A DNA stretch of 64,000 nt, from contig CM049314.1 of assembly GCA_026874595.1 (NCBI GenBank), forward strand, positions 69,064,300 to 69,128,299. Direction: 5' to 3'. The notes beneath the pieces were generated by a model that had not been told where the DNA came from, did no database searches, and saw nothing but the letters and a program-made list of their open reading frames with translations. Every line of letters starts with the position of its first letter. The stretch's first letter is position 1. Origin of the DNA: Sipunculus nudus (Eukaryota; Annelida; Sipuncula; Golfingiida; Sipunculidae). Positions 30,126 through 38,097 of the stretch are shown in pieces. Both the position numbers and the translations under genes were made by a program.

Positions 30126-31019
30126 CTATTGCTGGTCCATCTGTTCACTTTTTGTGTAATGAGACAGGTCTTTACAGCGGGAAATGTAATATTCCAGCTC
30201 CTCATTTTCTCTCTGTCTTACATCTCTGATCCTTTTCTTTTGTTCTTCCGTCCTTCTTTTCAAATGCCCCTGCTGAAAACCACACAGGGAGAGTATGATG
30301 GTTCTTAAATGACGTGTGAGGTCATACAGTTTCCTGTACCCATCCACCCACAGGTATTTTGGAGTGGTTTGGTCCTGTTTAAAGATCTGCCAGCAAGCTG
30401 CCTGAAACGCTCTGAAAATGTTAGTTTTATTGGGATTGGTAAAGGTAGTAAAAATATGTCCATTTTCAAACAATTTACAAATCCCATAATAGATCATATA
30501 CCTGTCCTTTACCCCTTGGACTTCTAGCTGAGTGTTAAAAACCAACCTGTCCACGTCTTGAAAGTTTTGGTCTGAAGGCGACTGACCGAAAAGATAACTT
30601 AGTTGTTTGTCACTGGGTATGTGGAATTCTTCATAATTACACCCCGTAATAGGCTCATCAGTCCCAGGTGGAAAGGGATTTAAATACAAATTTTCAACCA
30701 CTTTCCCCGTCAACATGCAGACATAACCTGTCATGTCCCTCGCCTCTATTAACGGACATTCTCCCATGCCACAGAAGTGAAGTGTTTTATGAAAAGTGCA
30801 GTAATGACAGCTGGCTGGTTCTAACAGAGGTCTCTCTTTAGAAAACCTTTCAGGCTTTAAATAAATTAACCTTTGAACTTTCAGTAACCTACATTTGCTT
30901 TTCAAACACAAATGAGCTCCTTTAGTCCCCCAATTAGGAATAAATATTTGGCATTGAGTGATGGGGGTGGGTGGGATCATTTTCTCTTTCTCCTCCTCCA
31001 TTTTCATTTGTCTTAACAT
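30126..31019 (-). CDS. Zinc-binding protein, UL92-like motif (tentative late-gene regulator), 297 aa
   Basis: The ATG at 31019 starts just after the integrase stop; an in-frame ATG at 31043 is possible. Residues 71-104 carry C-x2-C-x6-H-x-C-x4-C-x12-C-x-LTG: CHYC, HFC, ECPL and VCMLTGKV. From family knowledge this resembles the zinc box of herpesvirus UL92-type proteins, part of the complex that directs late transcription; I cannot verify homology without a profile search. The C-terminal half is basic and helical (KRRTEEQKKRIRDVRQRENEELE). Confidence 0.5.
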   Translation of the reverse strand: MLRQMKMEEEKEKMIPPTPITQCQIFIPNWGTKGAHLCLKSKCRLLKVQRLIYLKPERFSKERPLLEPASCHYCTFHKTLHFCGMGECPLIEARDMTGYVCMLTGKVVENLYLNPFPPGTDEPITGCNYEEFHIPSDKQLSYLFGQSPSDQNFQDVDRLVFNTQLEVQGVKDRYMIYYGICKLFENGHIFTTFTNPNKTNIFRAFQAACWQIFKQDQTTPKYLWVDGYRKLYDLTRHLRTIILSLCGFQQGHLKRRTEEQKKRIRDVRQRENEELEYYISRCKDLSHYTKSEQMDQQ

Positions 31020-31020
31020 T

Positions 31021-32100
31021 TTAGCCGTCACTGTCATTGTCATCGTCAGTGTGTTCAAATGGGGTGTTAACTTTTTGGAGTTGCTGTCTTACCCACTGTC
31101 CCTCTAACAATTCTTCGTCCTCAGCGTCCGCTAGGGTGTATACCACACGCGGAGTTTTAATTTCTTGATATACTCTTTTATACACACGCCTTTGCCAGCG
31201 AGGTGACACGCCCTTGGCGAAAGTTGATTTCAAAGTGGATATCAGTACATGATCACCTACTTTTAAGTACTCCAAATCTCGCGCGTTTCTAGCTCTTTCA
31301 GATTTAGAGTGGGGTGGGTACAGTCGTTCCCATAGCAACGTCTCATATTTCGGGACGTCGGTCATCACTTTAGCAGGGGGCATTTTGATGGACCTGTGGA
31401 ATTTGTGGTTGTAAGCATGCACCAGGTTGGGTAGAATGCCTATCCATTTCCTAGTGTTCCTGACAGTAAAAAACCTCCACAACATCTCTTTTAAAGTTCG
31501 GTTAAACCTTTCAACTAGTGCAGCTTTGATCTCGTCTTCTTTAGACTGAAACAGCTGAAATTTATATTTTTTCGCCAGGTCCCTCACGTGTTTGTTCAGG
31601 AACTCTTTCCCTTTATCTGTTTGCAAGTAATACTTTGGGTGTCGTCCAGATTTCTTAAAAATGTCCTCTAAAGCTGCTGCCACTTCTGTCCCTTCCTTCT
31701 TTTTTATAGGTCTGGCGAATGCGTACCTGGACATGACGTCAATTACTGTCAGTATCATCCTGTAAGGTTTGTTGTCTTTGATGATGGTGGGATTACGACT
31801 CATGTCCGCCAAGTCAGCCTGCCATTGATGATCCACCCCGCTCACCACAGTTTTCATACGTTTGAATTTACCTTGTTTATGCGGGGCTGGGACCAACAGT
31901 GTATGCGCCTCTTCATCCAATAGAAAACGGGTGGCTTTTTTCATTCGAGTTTTAGTATCCCCTTCAAATGTCTGTGCCAGATTTTTTAAAATAAGTTTTT
32001 TATTACCCCCAAAAGCTGTGTCGGGGTGAAGGTTAGTATTGTAGAGTATAGCTCTACGTGCATCCAGTTTCTTAGGTTCACCCTTTTCTCTGGTATTCAT
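31021..32100 (-). CDS. Retroviral-type integrase, DD35E, 359 aa
   Basis: ATG 32100 (MNTREKGEPK). The catalytic triad is Asp96 (WQADLADM), Asp162 (LQTDKGKEF) and Glu198 (KAALVERFNRTLK), with exactly 35 residues between the last two. WRFFTVRNTRKW and LVHAYNHKFHRSI are Polinton/retroviral core features. The C-terminus (GDHVLISTLKSTFAKG...RWQRRVYKRVY) is the small beta-barrel/chromo-like DNA-binding part. It joins the element's inverted-repeat ends to host DNA and makes the 6-bp duplication. The frame is intact. Confidence 0.93.
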   Translation of the reverse strand: MNTREKGEPKKLDARRAILYNTNLHPDTAFGGNKKLILKNLAQTFEGDTKTRMKKATRFLLDEEAHTLLVPAPHKQGKFKRMKTVVSGVDHQWQADLADMSRNPTIIKDNKPYRMILTVIDVMSRYAFARPIKKKEGTEVAAALEDIFKKSGRHPKYYLQTDKGKEFLNKHVRDLAKKYKFQLFQSKEDEIKAALVERFNRTLKEMLWRFFTVRNTRKWIGILPNLVHAYNHKFHRSIKMPPAKVMTDVPKYETLLWERLYPPHSKSERARNARDLEYLKVGDHVLISTLKSTFAKGVSPRWQRRVYKRVYQEIKTPRVVYTLADAEDEELLEGQWVRQQLQKVNTPFEHTDDDNDSDG

Positions 32101-32102
32101 CT

Positions 32103-32768
32103 TCAATCCGTTTCAATAGAACCCATATCAATGTTGTATACGGATGGTGCATCAGGTTTAGGTTTCATCATAGGTTTTTGCCTTTCTACTTTCTTTCCAT
32201 CATCACCCAATTGATCGAAATTAGTACGGACTCCAGCTTCCTTCCTAATTTGCGTGATTGTGCGAGTGTGTGGTCTTTGAGTGGAATGGGTTGGTGTCGC
32301 GGTTGCATCTTTTATACGATCATTAAGTCTTGTTATCCTTCGATTAAGTTCAACCGCAGGAGACTCTGTAGTGGTTGGTGTTGTTTCGTACCCTGATTCA
32401 GATGTACCACTAGTACCAGGAGTGGAACTGAGCACTGGCACGATGGGGAAAGGAACATTTTGGGGTGGAGGGGGCGCACTAGCAACACTACTAGTTTTTG
32501 CTATGGCGGGCGGGGCTTGGGTGGGGTTGGTGTGTTTCCATATGTCGTACAGATGTTGGTTTTCAGACATCAGATTCAGCAGAGCCGCAGACAGGTACGG
32601 GTCATTAGGATTTCGGTTGAGTTTTTGTTTAAGGTGACCGATTTCCAGATCAGTTTTGTTTATAGCTCTAACAGTAGGGTCCGCTGGCGCCTGACTTTCT
32701 TGAAGTTTATTCAGCACTAGCCCCAGCTTCTCCAGCAGGTGTCCCCCCAATACCACTTTCTTGCTCAT
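32103..32768 (-). CDS. Unrecognised 221-aa protein, Pro/Thr-rich
   Basis: ATG 32768 (MSKKVVLGGHLLEKLG). It has a helical N-terminal third (LNRNPNDPYLSAALLNLMSENQ), a Pro/Ser/Thr-rich linker (SAPPPPQNVPF, TPGTSGTSESGYETT), a short coiled coil (ELNRRITRLNDRIKD) and a basic, unstructured end. It stops 2 nt before the integrase ATG, so the two are probably co-transcribed. No family recognised. Confidence 0.6.
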   Translation of the reverse strand: MSKKVVLGGHLLEKLGLVLNKLQESQAPADPTVRAINKTDLEIGHLKQKLNRNPNDPYLSAALLNLMSENQHLYDIWKHTNPTQAPPAIAKTSSVASAPPPPQNVPFPIVPVLSSTPGTSGTSESGYETTPTTTESPAVELNRRITRLNDRIKDATATPTHSTQRPHTRTITQIRKEAGVRTNFDQLGDDGKKVERQKPMMKPKPDAPSVYNIDMGSIETD

Positions 32769-32790
32769 TTTTACCTGACACACCTTCCTT

Positions 32791-33126
32791 CTAATGATCC
32801 ACAACCGGACAATTCAAGGCACTGATTATGAGCTTAGTGATCTGTTTACCCAGAGAACCCCCAAATTTCTGTATGTATTTACCCCTTTTAGCTCTAGACC
32901 TGCTCCTAGCAATTTGTTTTAGCAAGCTCTTTCGTTTTCTCAGTCCTTGGTAAGCTGACCTGTGAAGGTCAAAGTTCCCTTTGACGATCTGTTGTGCTAC
33001 GTCTCCTATGAACTGAGACACCTTAGAATGTTTTTTCAATAGATTCCTTGCTTTACCTTTACTCGCGTTTTCCAATTGTTGTAGATAAGGCAGATAAGCT
33101 TTACCTGCTTTTTCAAAGCTAGCCAT
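32791..33126 (-). CDS. Small basic protein, 111 aa
   Basis: ATG 33126 (MASFEKAGKAYLPYLQQLE). Helical and rich in Lys/Arg (LRKRKSLLKQIARSRSRAKRGKY), with a hydrophobic C-terminal helix (LGKQITKLIISAL). It lies between the ATPase and the 221-aa protein, all leftward. A nucleic-acid or membrane-associated virion component is possible. Confidence 0.6.
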   Translation of the reverse strand: MASFEKAGKAYLPYLQQLENASKGKARNLLKKHSKVSQFIGDVAQQIVKGNFDLHRSAYQGLRKRKSLLKQIARSRSRAKRGKYIQKFGGSLGKQITKLIISALNCPVVDH

Positions 33127-33182
33127 TTCTCATCATGCCTTGTGCTTTTTAAACAGTTGAACTTATTTTAGACGGGATTAGT

Positions 33183-33932
33183 TTATTTACTTTCTTCATC
33201 ATCAAATATAACAGTGTGAGGGGGAATGCCAAACCTGATACCCCCATCGGAATGCGTGGTGGTGTCCACTATGAAACACGAGTGAGGTTTGCCCTGAATC
33301 ATTTTCAGAGCCTTTTCAAACAATTTTTTCTTTCTCATTCTCATACCCAACAACATGATCTGTTGGTAATCAGTAGGGGAATTGAATAGTATCCTGTAAT
33401 GAGCATTTCGAGCTATATCAGTAGCAGTATGTCCTTTAAAAAATAAGTTCTGACAAATGAAAATGACACTGCAGTTCATGTGGTGAGTACCGTGAATAAA
33501 AAAGTTACTGATAGTGTTGTTTTTTTGTACCGAAGTTTGCATATCATCAAAAATCACCAGTACCCTTTGGATTTTGTTTACCTCTTTTATAATTTTGTCT
33601 TCATTCATACCTTTAATAAAGACATGAGCTAAGTTTTCATCTTTCATTTTACCATACAAATCTTGCTGTTGTTGGTACACAATTACCACTTTTTCGGGAG
33701 GGGGTTCAATAATTTTATTTTTTAGTATCTCATACACAGCTACACTCTTACCTGACTGGGAAGGACCTGCAACAATCATGTTAAAGGGATGTTTAAACTT
33801 AAACTTATCTTCCTTTCCATCTTGTATCATATCTTTCAACAGTCCAACAAACACATCTAACAACTCTTTATCTTTACATTTTTTCACCATTTCCACCACT
33901 TTATCTGGATCTAGCTTCTCCAACTCATCCAT
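33183..33932 (-). CDS. A32/FtsK-like genome-packaging ATPase, 249 aa
   Basis: The ATG at 33932 (MDELEKLDPD) is chosen over a non-ATG extension. Walker A is AGPSQSGKS (residues 55-63), Walker B is VLVIFDD (124-130), and a Polinton-like NLFFKG motif follows. Family members pump DNA into the capsid. The frame is intact. Confidence 0.9.
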   Translation of the reverse strand: MDELEKLDPDKVVEMVKKCKDKELLDVFVGLLKDMIQDGKEDKFKFKHPFNMIVAGPSQSGKSVAVYEILKNKIIEPPPEKVVIVYQQQQDLYGKMKDENLAHVFIKGMNEDKIIKEVNKIQRVLVIFDDMQTSVQKNNTISNFFIHGTHHMNCSVIFICQNLFFKGHTATDIARNAHYRILFNSPTDYQQIMLLGMRMRKKKLFEKALKMIQGKPHSCFIVDTTTHSDGGIRFGIPPHTVIFDDEESK

Positions 33933-33996
33933 GTTGCAAGAAGATATCAAGTCAAATTTCAAATGAATAATGCTTTAATTTAAACATGATTTGATT

Positions 33997-34392
33997 TTAT
34001 ATACAAAACAGTATGAAAATAAAGTAAAATATCAACATACATGATCATATTATAATATACACCCATCAGAATATTCAGTAGATATCCCCCCTCTCACACC
34101 TTCAGGATCCAGCTGTTCTGCCCCCACCAATCCCAGTTCCCTTCTAATTTCGTTGTCTATATTTTCTTTTTGTTTTTCTTTCAATTCTTTCATTTTATAT
34201 ACAATACAGTATGAAATAAAGTAAAATATCAACATACATGATCATATTATAATATACACCCATCAGAATATTCAGTAGATATCCCCCCTCTCACACCTTC
34301 AGGATCCAGCTGTTCTGCCCCTATCAATCCCAGTTCCCTTCTAATTTCGTTGTCTATATTTTCTTTTTGTCTTTCTTTCAATTCTTTCATTT
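33997..34392. repeat. 197-bp tandem duplication of the polymerase 3' end
   Basis: Two direct copies at a 197-bp offset. The outer copy holds a second version of the last ~47 codons (MKELKEKQKENIDN ... EYSDGCIL) with a few substitutions (LVGAEQ versus LIGAEQ) plus the 3' flank. Confidence 0.9.
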
Positions 34393-37300
34393 TCTTTTCC
34401 CATCTTATTTGTTTCCCTTCTGGTATTATATCATGTTTCGGGGTGTATGGTGAAAACGTGGTAGGGATGGGTATGGTGTGAATTCCATCAGGCAATACCT
34501 GTCGTTTATGATAAACATACGAACAAGCTCTTTTTTTCTGTTTGTACGTGACCATGTCGGTCTTGTGTCTCTTTATACCAAAATTGTACTCATGGTGTGA
34601 GTCTGTGGTGTCCAGAGTGGACTTCATTTTATCAAAGGCATCGCGTACCAGGTGTTTGTTGATACCTTTCATCGCAGTTTTTTCCGTTTGGTCCAAAAGC
34701 CTCATGGCATAAGTTTTGGAAGCGAGGCACACCATACCTGTCCCTACCTGTTCCAATTTGAACAATCCAGGTGTTTTTTGATCGTTCATAAAGTGATTTT
34801 CACAGCACTGTCTCGGAAAAAAGTGTACATTGAAGTCGGGCTCCCAATCATCATAGCACTGACCCCAGATGATGCTGTGAAAATGCACCTGTTCATGTTC
34901 TTTAACCCAGTCCAGCCAGGGATGCCATGTTTGTAAGATGGAGTTCCATTTTTCAATGTTGTTTTTGTCCTGGTGGAGTAAGTCGATGAAGTCTTTGTCC
35001 AGGGGGAAAGATGTGGCAAAATACAGAGAGTCTGTGTCCATTTCAAGAAGTTCAAAGTCAGTCCGGTCCAGGAAACGGTCTAAGCAGTCATAGTAAAGTT
35101 GTAACATTCTTAATTTTGCTGTTTGTAATATAAAAAATCCAATCTGTTTTGGGATGTCAAACGAAATAACATCTTTGACGCATTCGATTTCATACAGGTC
35201 ATTTGCGACCTTGCTGGTCCGGCGCCATTTAGGCAGATTATGCACGGCTTTGGCATGCTCTCCTCCCGAAAACATAACATCCCTGTGGTTTCTCTTATTC
35301 ATTAAAAAAGACCCGTAGGCCGAATTCATAGTTAGTTTGCATTTGTTTGCTTTTGGTTTGAGAGAAGGGTCAAAGGAAGCTGCCCGTCGCTGTTTGACGG
35401 TGTCCTGGACGAATTTGTTTAAAGGTTTGCCAGGAACCCACTCGACAGCTTGAAAGACGGTGGTCACTCGGATACCTTTTTCCATCAGGTATTGTAGGTA
35501 AGTGGAACTTAATACTAATTTCTGGACGCTCATTGCCCCTACCAGAGTTTTCTTAGGATTTTGGTCCAACTTATTGGTTAAGATGTGGTCACGCATGTGG
35601 TTACCGACGTCAGCTAAGGTAACTTCAGTTGTAATAAAAAATGGAGACATCTCCTTAAAATGTTCATATTTATCAGGTGGTACATGTGCTGCCACTTCTA
35701 TCAATCCGAAAAAATTTCCTTCTTTTATTAGTTCCAAAATCTGGGAGCCTGTAAGACCTACTTCTTTCTTGTGTTTCTGGTACCACCCGTACCCGGGAGG
35801 AACTGAATCAAAGTAATTAATCCGTTTAGGTCGTTCACACTCCCAGATTTCTATGAACTGATAAGGTGAATACACCTTGAGCATCTTTGACCGCATGCAA
35901 TGGCGCTCATACTTAGCTCTAGCTTCAGGTGTCCCACGTTGACTATTTTTTTCACAGTCATGCCCGTGGAAATAACACCCGTTGAGCTCATAGATCCGAC
36001 TGTCTTCGTGGTCAATGGCGTCAACGTGGAAAGGACCGATCCTAGCCTCCTTCCCCGTGTTAAAGGCGTGTTGCAAGTTTCGGTTGGTTTTTGACATTTC
36101 CAACAACACGTCCCTTTGCCACCGGGAATAACTCGAATGGGCATGACGGGGGACCAATACCCTTTCGTTAGAGGCGATCTGCTCATTGACTTCTTGCCTG
36201 ATTTCATTTTGATGTCTAACCTCCATTTTACCTACAATGTCCCCTGTGACACCCGTGTCAGGTAGTTCCTTTAATTCCCCACCTTCGGGTTTATCATCAG
36301 GGTTCAGGTGAGATTCACACGACCAGTAGACTGGTGAACCCGTCGGTATATCACAGGTCATGGCATAGGGATACAGGGAGTTGGCATCAAACCCCAACAC
36401 TGTTTCACATGTTTTCCCAGTATCGCTCCTGAGTTTTGTTTCGCCTTTCAGGGCCAGTCTCGTAAAAATGATGGACGGACCCCCGACCAAATTTCGTTCC
36501 AGCATGGCTTCTATGTGGGATTCTTTGTCAGTGTTTAAACTGAATCCCATGAAGCCTTTAGATTTGATCGCTTCCCGAAACATCAGTTGTCTTGCCAATC
36601 CGGGTAAACTGACAGCGGCTTTTAGACAATCAATCTTGTCCACCTCGTGATAATGCGTCATCCATTTTTCCACCGCTTCCACGAATGGTTTTACGTCTAA
36701 CTCATTATAATATTTCAAGAAATCTTTGAATGTTTTCATCTCTTTATCAACCCAAACATTCAAACATTTCTGATAGTTGTTCTTAATTTCCTCCTCAGTG
36801 TTCCCCAAAGTGTTTTTGTTTTTGATGCTTGAATAAAACGCCTCTGGGGGAGGGAGGGAGGTGGCATGGAGCTTTTCGTACGAGTCAAACCACTCGTATG
36901 AGAAAAAGAATTTCTCCAAGGCGACTTTTTCGGATTTCATGAACATGTCGAGGCTTGTGGCGGGAGCACAGAATTTGTGAATATCCACAAACCTCAACAT
37001 GCTGCATATCCCTAACATTGTAATCCCCGACCCCTGCTTAATGACGCACAAAGGCTGTCTTTCAAAGTCCCGTTTCAATTCGTTCCCGTCTTCGTCCTTG
37101 TCTCTTTTTTGTGGTTGTGGCATCCCATGTAACATGTCGTCCACGTCTTGTTCAAATTCCCCGTTTTCGTCGATTGTCATTTCTGGTTGTTCGTCAAACA
37201 GCAGGTCAAACAAGGGGTTCTCAAAATACATATCGTTCAATTTATTCATTTTGTCCACGAGGTAAGGCTTAATTAGATTCAGGTCATATTTAGAAGAGTT

Positions 37301-37840
37301 AAACCCCACAATAGGAAGTTGAAACATGTAATTTGAAAAATGACAGATGACTTTTTCGAAATGTTTCATCATATCTTCGTCCCAGTTTTTCCACCGCTGT
37401 TCTTTTTGTTTTTGCATTTCTGCTTTCAAGTTAGCGTTAATATCCACCAGTGTATTGATTTCATCAGCAAAGTGAACCATTTGGTATTGCTGATTGATTT
37501 TAAAAAGTTTAATGGTATATCTGAACATGTTTTTGATCAGCTGCGTGGGGTCATCGTCACAAAAAAATTTCGTCTGTTGTCGGTTGATGTTGGACGAAAC
37601 GGCAACAGAAACGGGGATATGTTTGGACAAGATTTCCGTGCGGTCCGTGGAAGGAATGTCAGTTTCCTTGAGCAAGATCGATTCAAAGTCAAAAACGACA
37701 AAAGGTTTATAAAACCTTTTGGTTTTAGGTACTTTGACCCCAAGGCTGGCTAGTTCATCGAACATGTTCATGGGCTGGACATACTGACCCCCGACGAACG
37801 AATTTTTCGGGAACATTCCCCCGTCACATATTTTTTTCAT
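34247..37840 (-). CDS. Protein-primed family B DNA polymerase, main part, 1197 aa
   Basis: Begins at ATG 37840 directly beside an A7 run where coding sense enters from the preceding frame. Exonuclease motifs: FDFES (50-54), FNSSKYD (180-186) and YNELDVKPF (378-386). Polymerase motifs: A, DANSLYPYAM (485-494); B, KLTMNSAYG (835-843); C, EMDTDSLYF (933-941). All catalytic Asp are present. Residues ~595-667 form an insertion with IGPFHVDAID and YELNGCYFHGHDC, a restriction-endonuclease-like feature known in Polinton-type polymerases. The enzyme copies the linear genome from terminal-protein-primed ends. Confidence 0.92.
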   Translation of the reverse strand: MKKICDGGMFPKNSFVGGQYVQPMNMFDELASLGVKVPKTKRFYKPFVVFDFESILLKETDIPSTDRTEILSKHIPVSVAVSSNINRQQTKFFCDDDPTQLIKNMFRYTIKLFKINQQYQMVHFADEINTLVDINANLKAEMQKQKEQRWKNWDEDMMKHFEKVICHFSNYMFQLPIVGFNSSKYDLNLIKPYLVDKMNKLNDMYFENPLFDLLFDEQPEMTIDENGEFEQDVDDMLHGMPQPQKRDKDEDGNELKRDFERQPLCVIKQGSGITMLGICSMLRFVDIHKFCAPATSLDMFMKSEKVALEKFFFSYEWFDSYEKLHATSLPPPEAFYSSIKNKNTLGNTEEEIKNNYQKCLNVWVDKEMKTFKDFLKYYNELDVKPFVEAVEKWMTHYHEVDKIDCLKAAVSLPGLARQLMFREAIKSKGFMGFSLNTDKESHIEAMLERNLVGGPSIIFTRLALKGETKLRSDTGKTCETVLGFDANSLYPYAMTCDIPTGSPVYWSCESHLNPDDKPEGGELKELPDTGVTGDIVGKMEVRHQNEIRQEVNEQIASNERVLVPRHAHSSYSRWQRDVLLEMSKTNRNLQHAFNTGKEARIGPFHVDAIDHEDSRIYELNGCYFHGHDCEKNSQRGTPEARAKYERHCMRSKMLKVYSPYQFIEIWECERPKRINYFDSVPPGYGWYQKHKKEVGLTGSQILELIKEGNFFGLIEVAAHVPPDKYEHFKEMSPFFITTEVTLADVGNHMRDHILTNKLDQNPKKTLVGAMSVQKLVLSSTYLQYLMEKGIRVTTVFQAVEWVPGKPLNKFVQDTVKQRRAASFDPSLKPKANKCKLTMNSAYGSFLMNKRNHRDVMFSGGEHAKAVHNLPKWRRTSKVANDLYEIECVKDVISFDIPKQIGFFILQTAKLRMLQLYYDCLDRFLDRTDFELLEMDTDSLYFATSFPLDKDFIDLLHQDKNNIEKWNSILQTWHPWLDWVKEHEQVHFHSIIWGQCYDDWEPDFNVHFFPRQCCENHFMNDQKTPGLFKLEQVGTGMVCLASKTYAMRLLDQTEKTAMKGINKHLVRDAFDKMKSTLDTTDSHHEYNFGIKRHKTDMVTYKQKKRACSYVYHKRQVLPDGIHTIPIPTTFSPYTPKHDIIPEGKQIRWEKKMKELKERQKENIDNEIRRELGLIGAEQLDPEGVRGGISTEYSDGCIL

Positions 37841-38097
37841 GCTTATGCAAGTAATCAGCTCTTTTAAAATCTCTACCGCACTGTATGCAGTGATATGTCC
37901 CGGAATACAACCCAAAATTTTTTATGTAGGACAAATGACCAGAGGTCATCCGCACATCCCCGTCCATCATTACATTAGATTGTGTGGGTTCTGGACAGGT
38001 CAAATCTAAATACATCGTCTGCGAGAATTCGTCACACGTTTTGTAAACGTGTACGACTTTTTCCTCAGGTTCGAGGTGTTTTTTCTTTTTTTTTAAC
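37824..38097 (-). CDS. Polymerase linker fragment (middle frame)
   Basis: The middle reading frame joins the zinc-finger part to the polymerase part. It runs from an A9 run (complement of 38086-38094) to an A7 run (complement of 37831-37837). It contains YHCIQCGRDFKRADYLHKH, a C2H2-like finger usual just before the exonuclease domain, and DLTCPEP. Entry and exit are both +1 relative to the previous frame. Confidence 0.6.
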
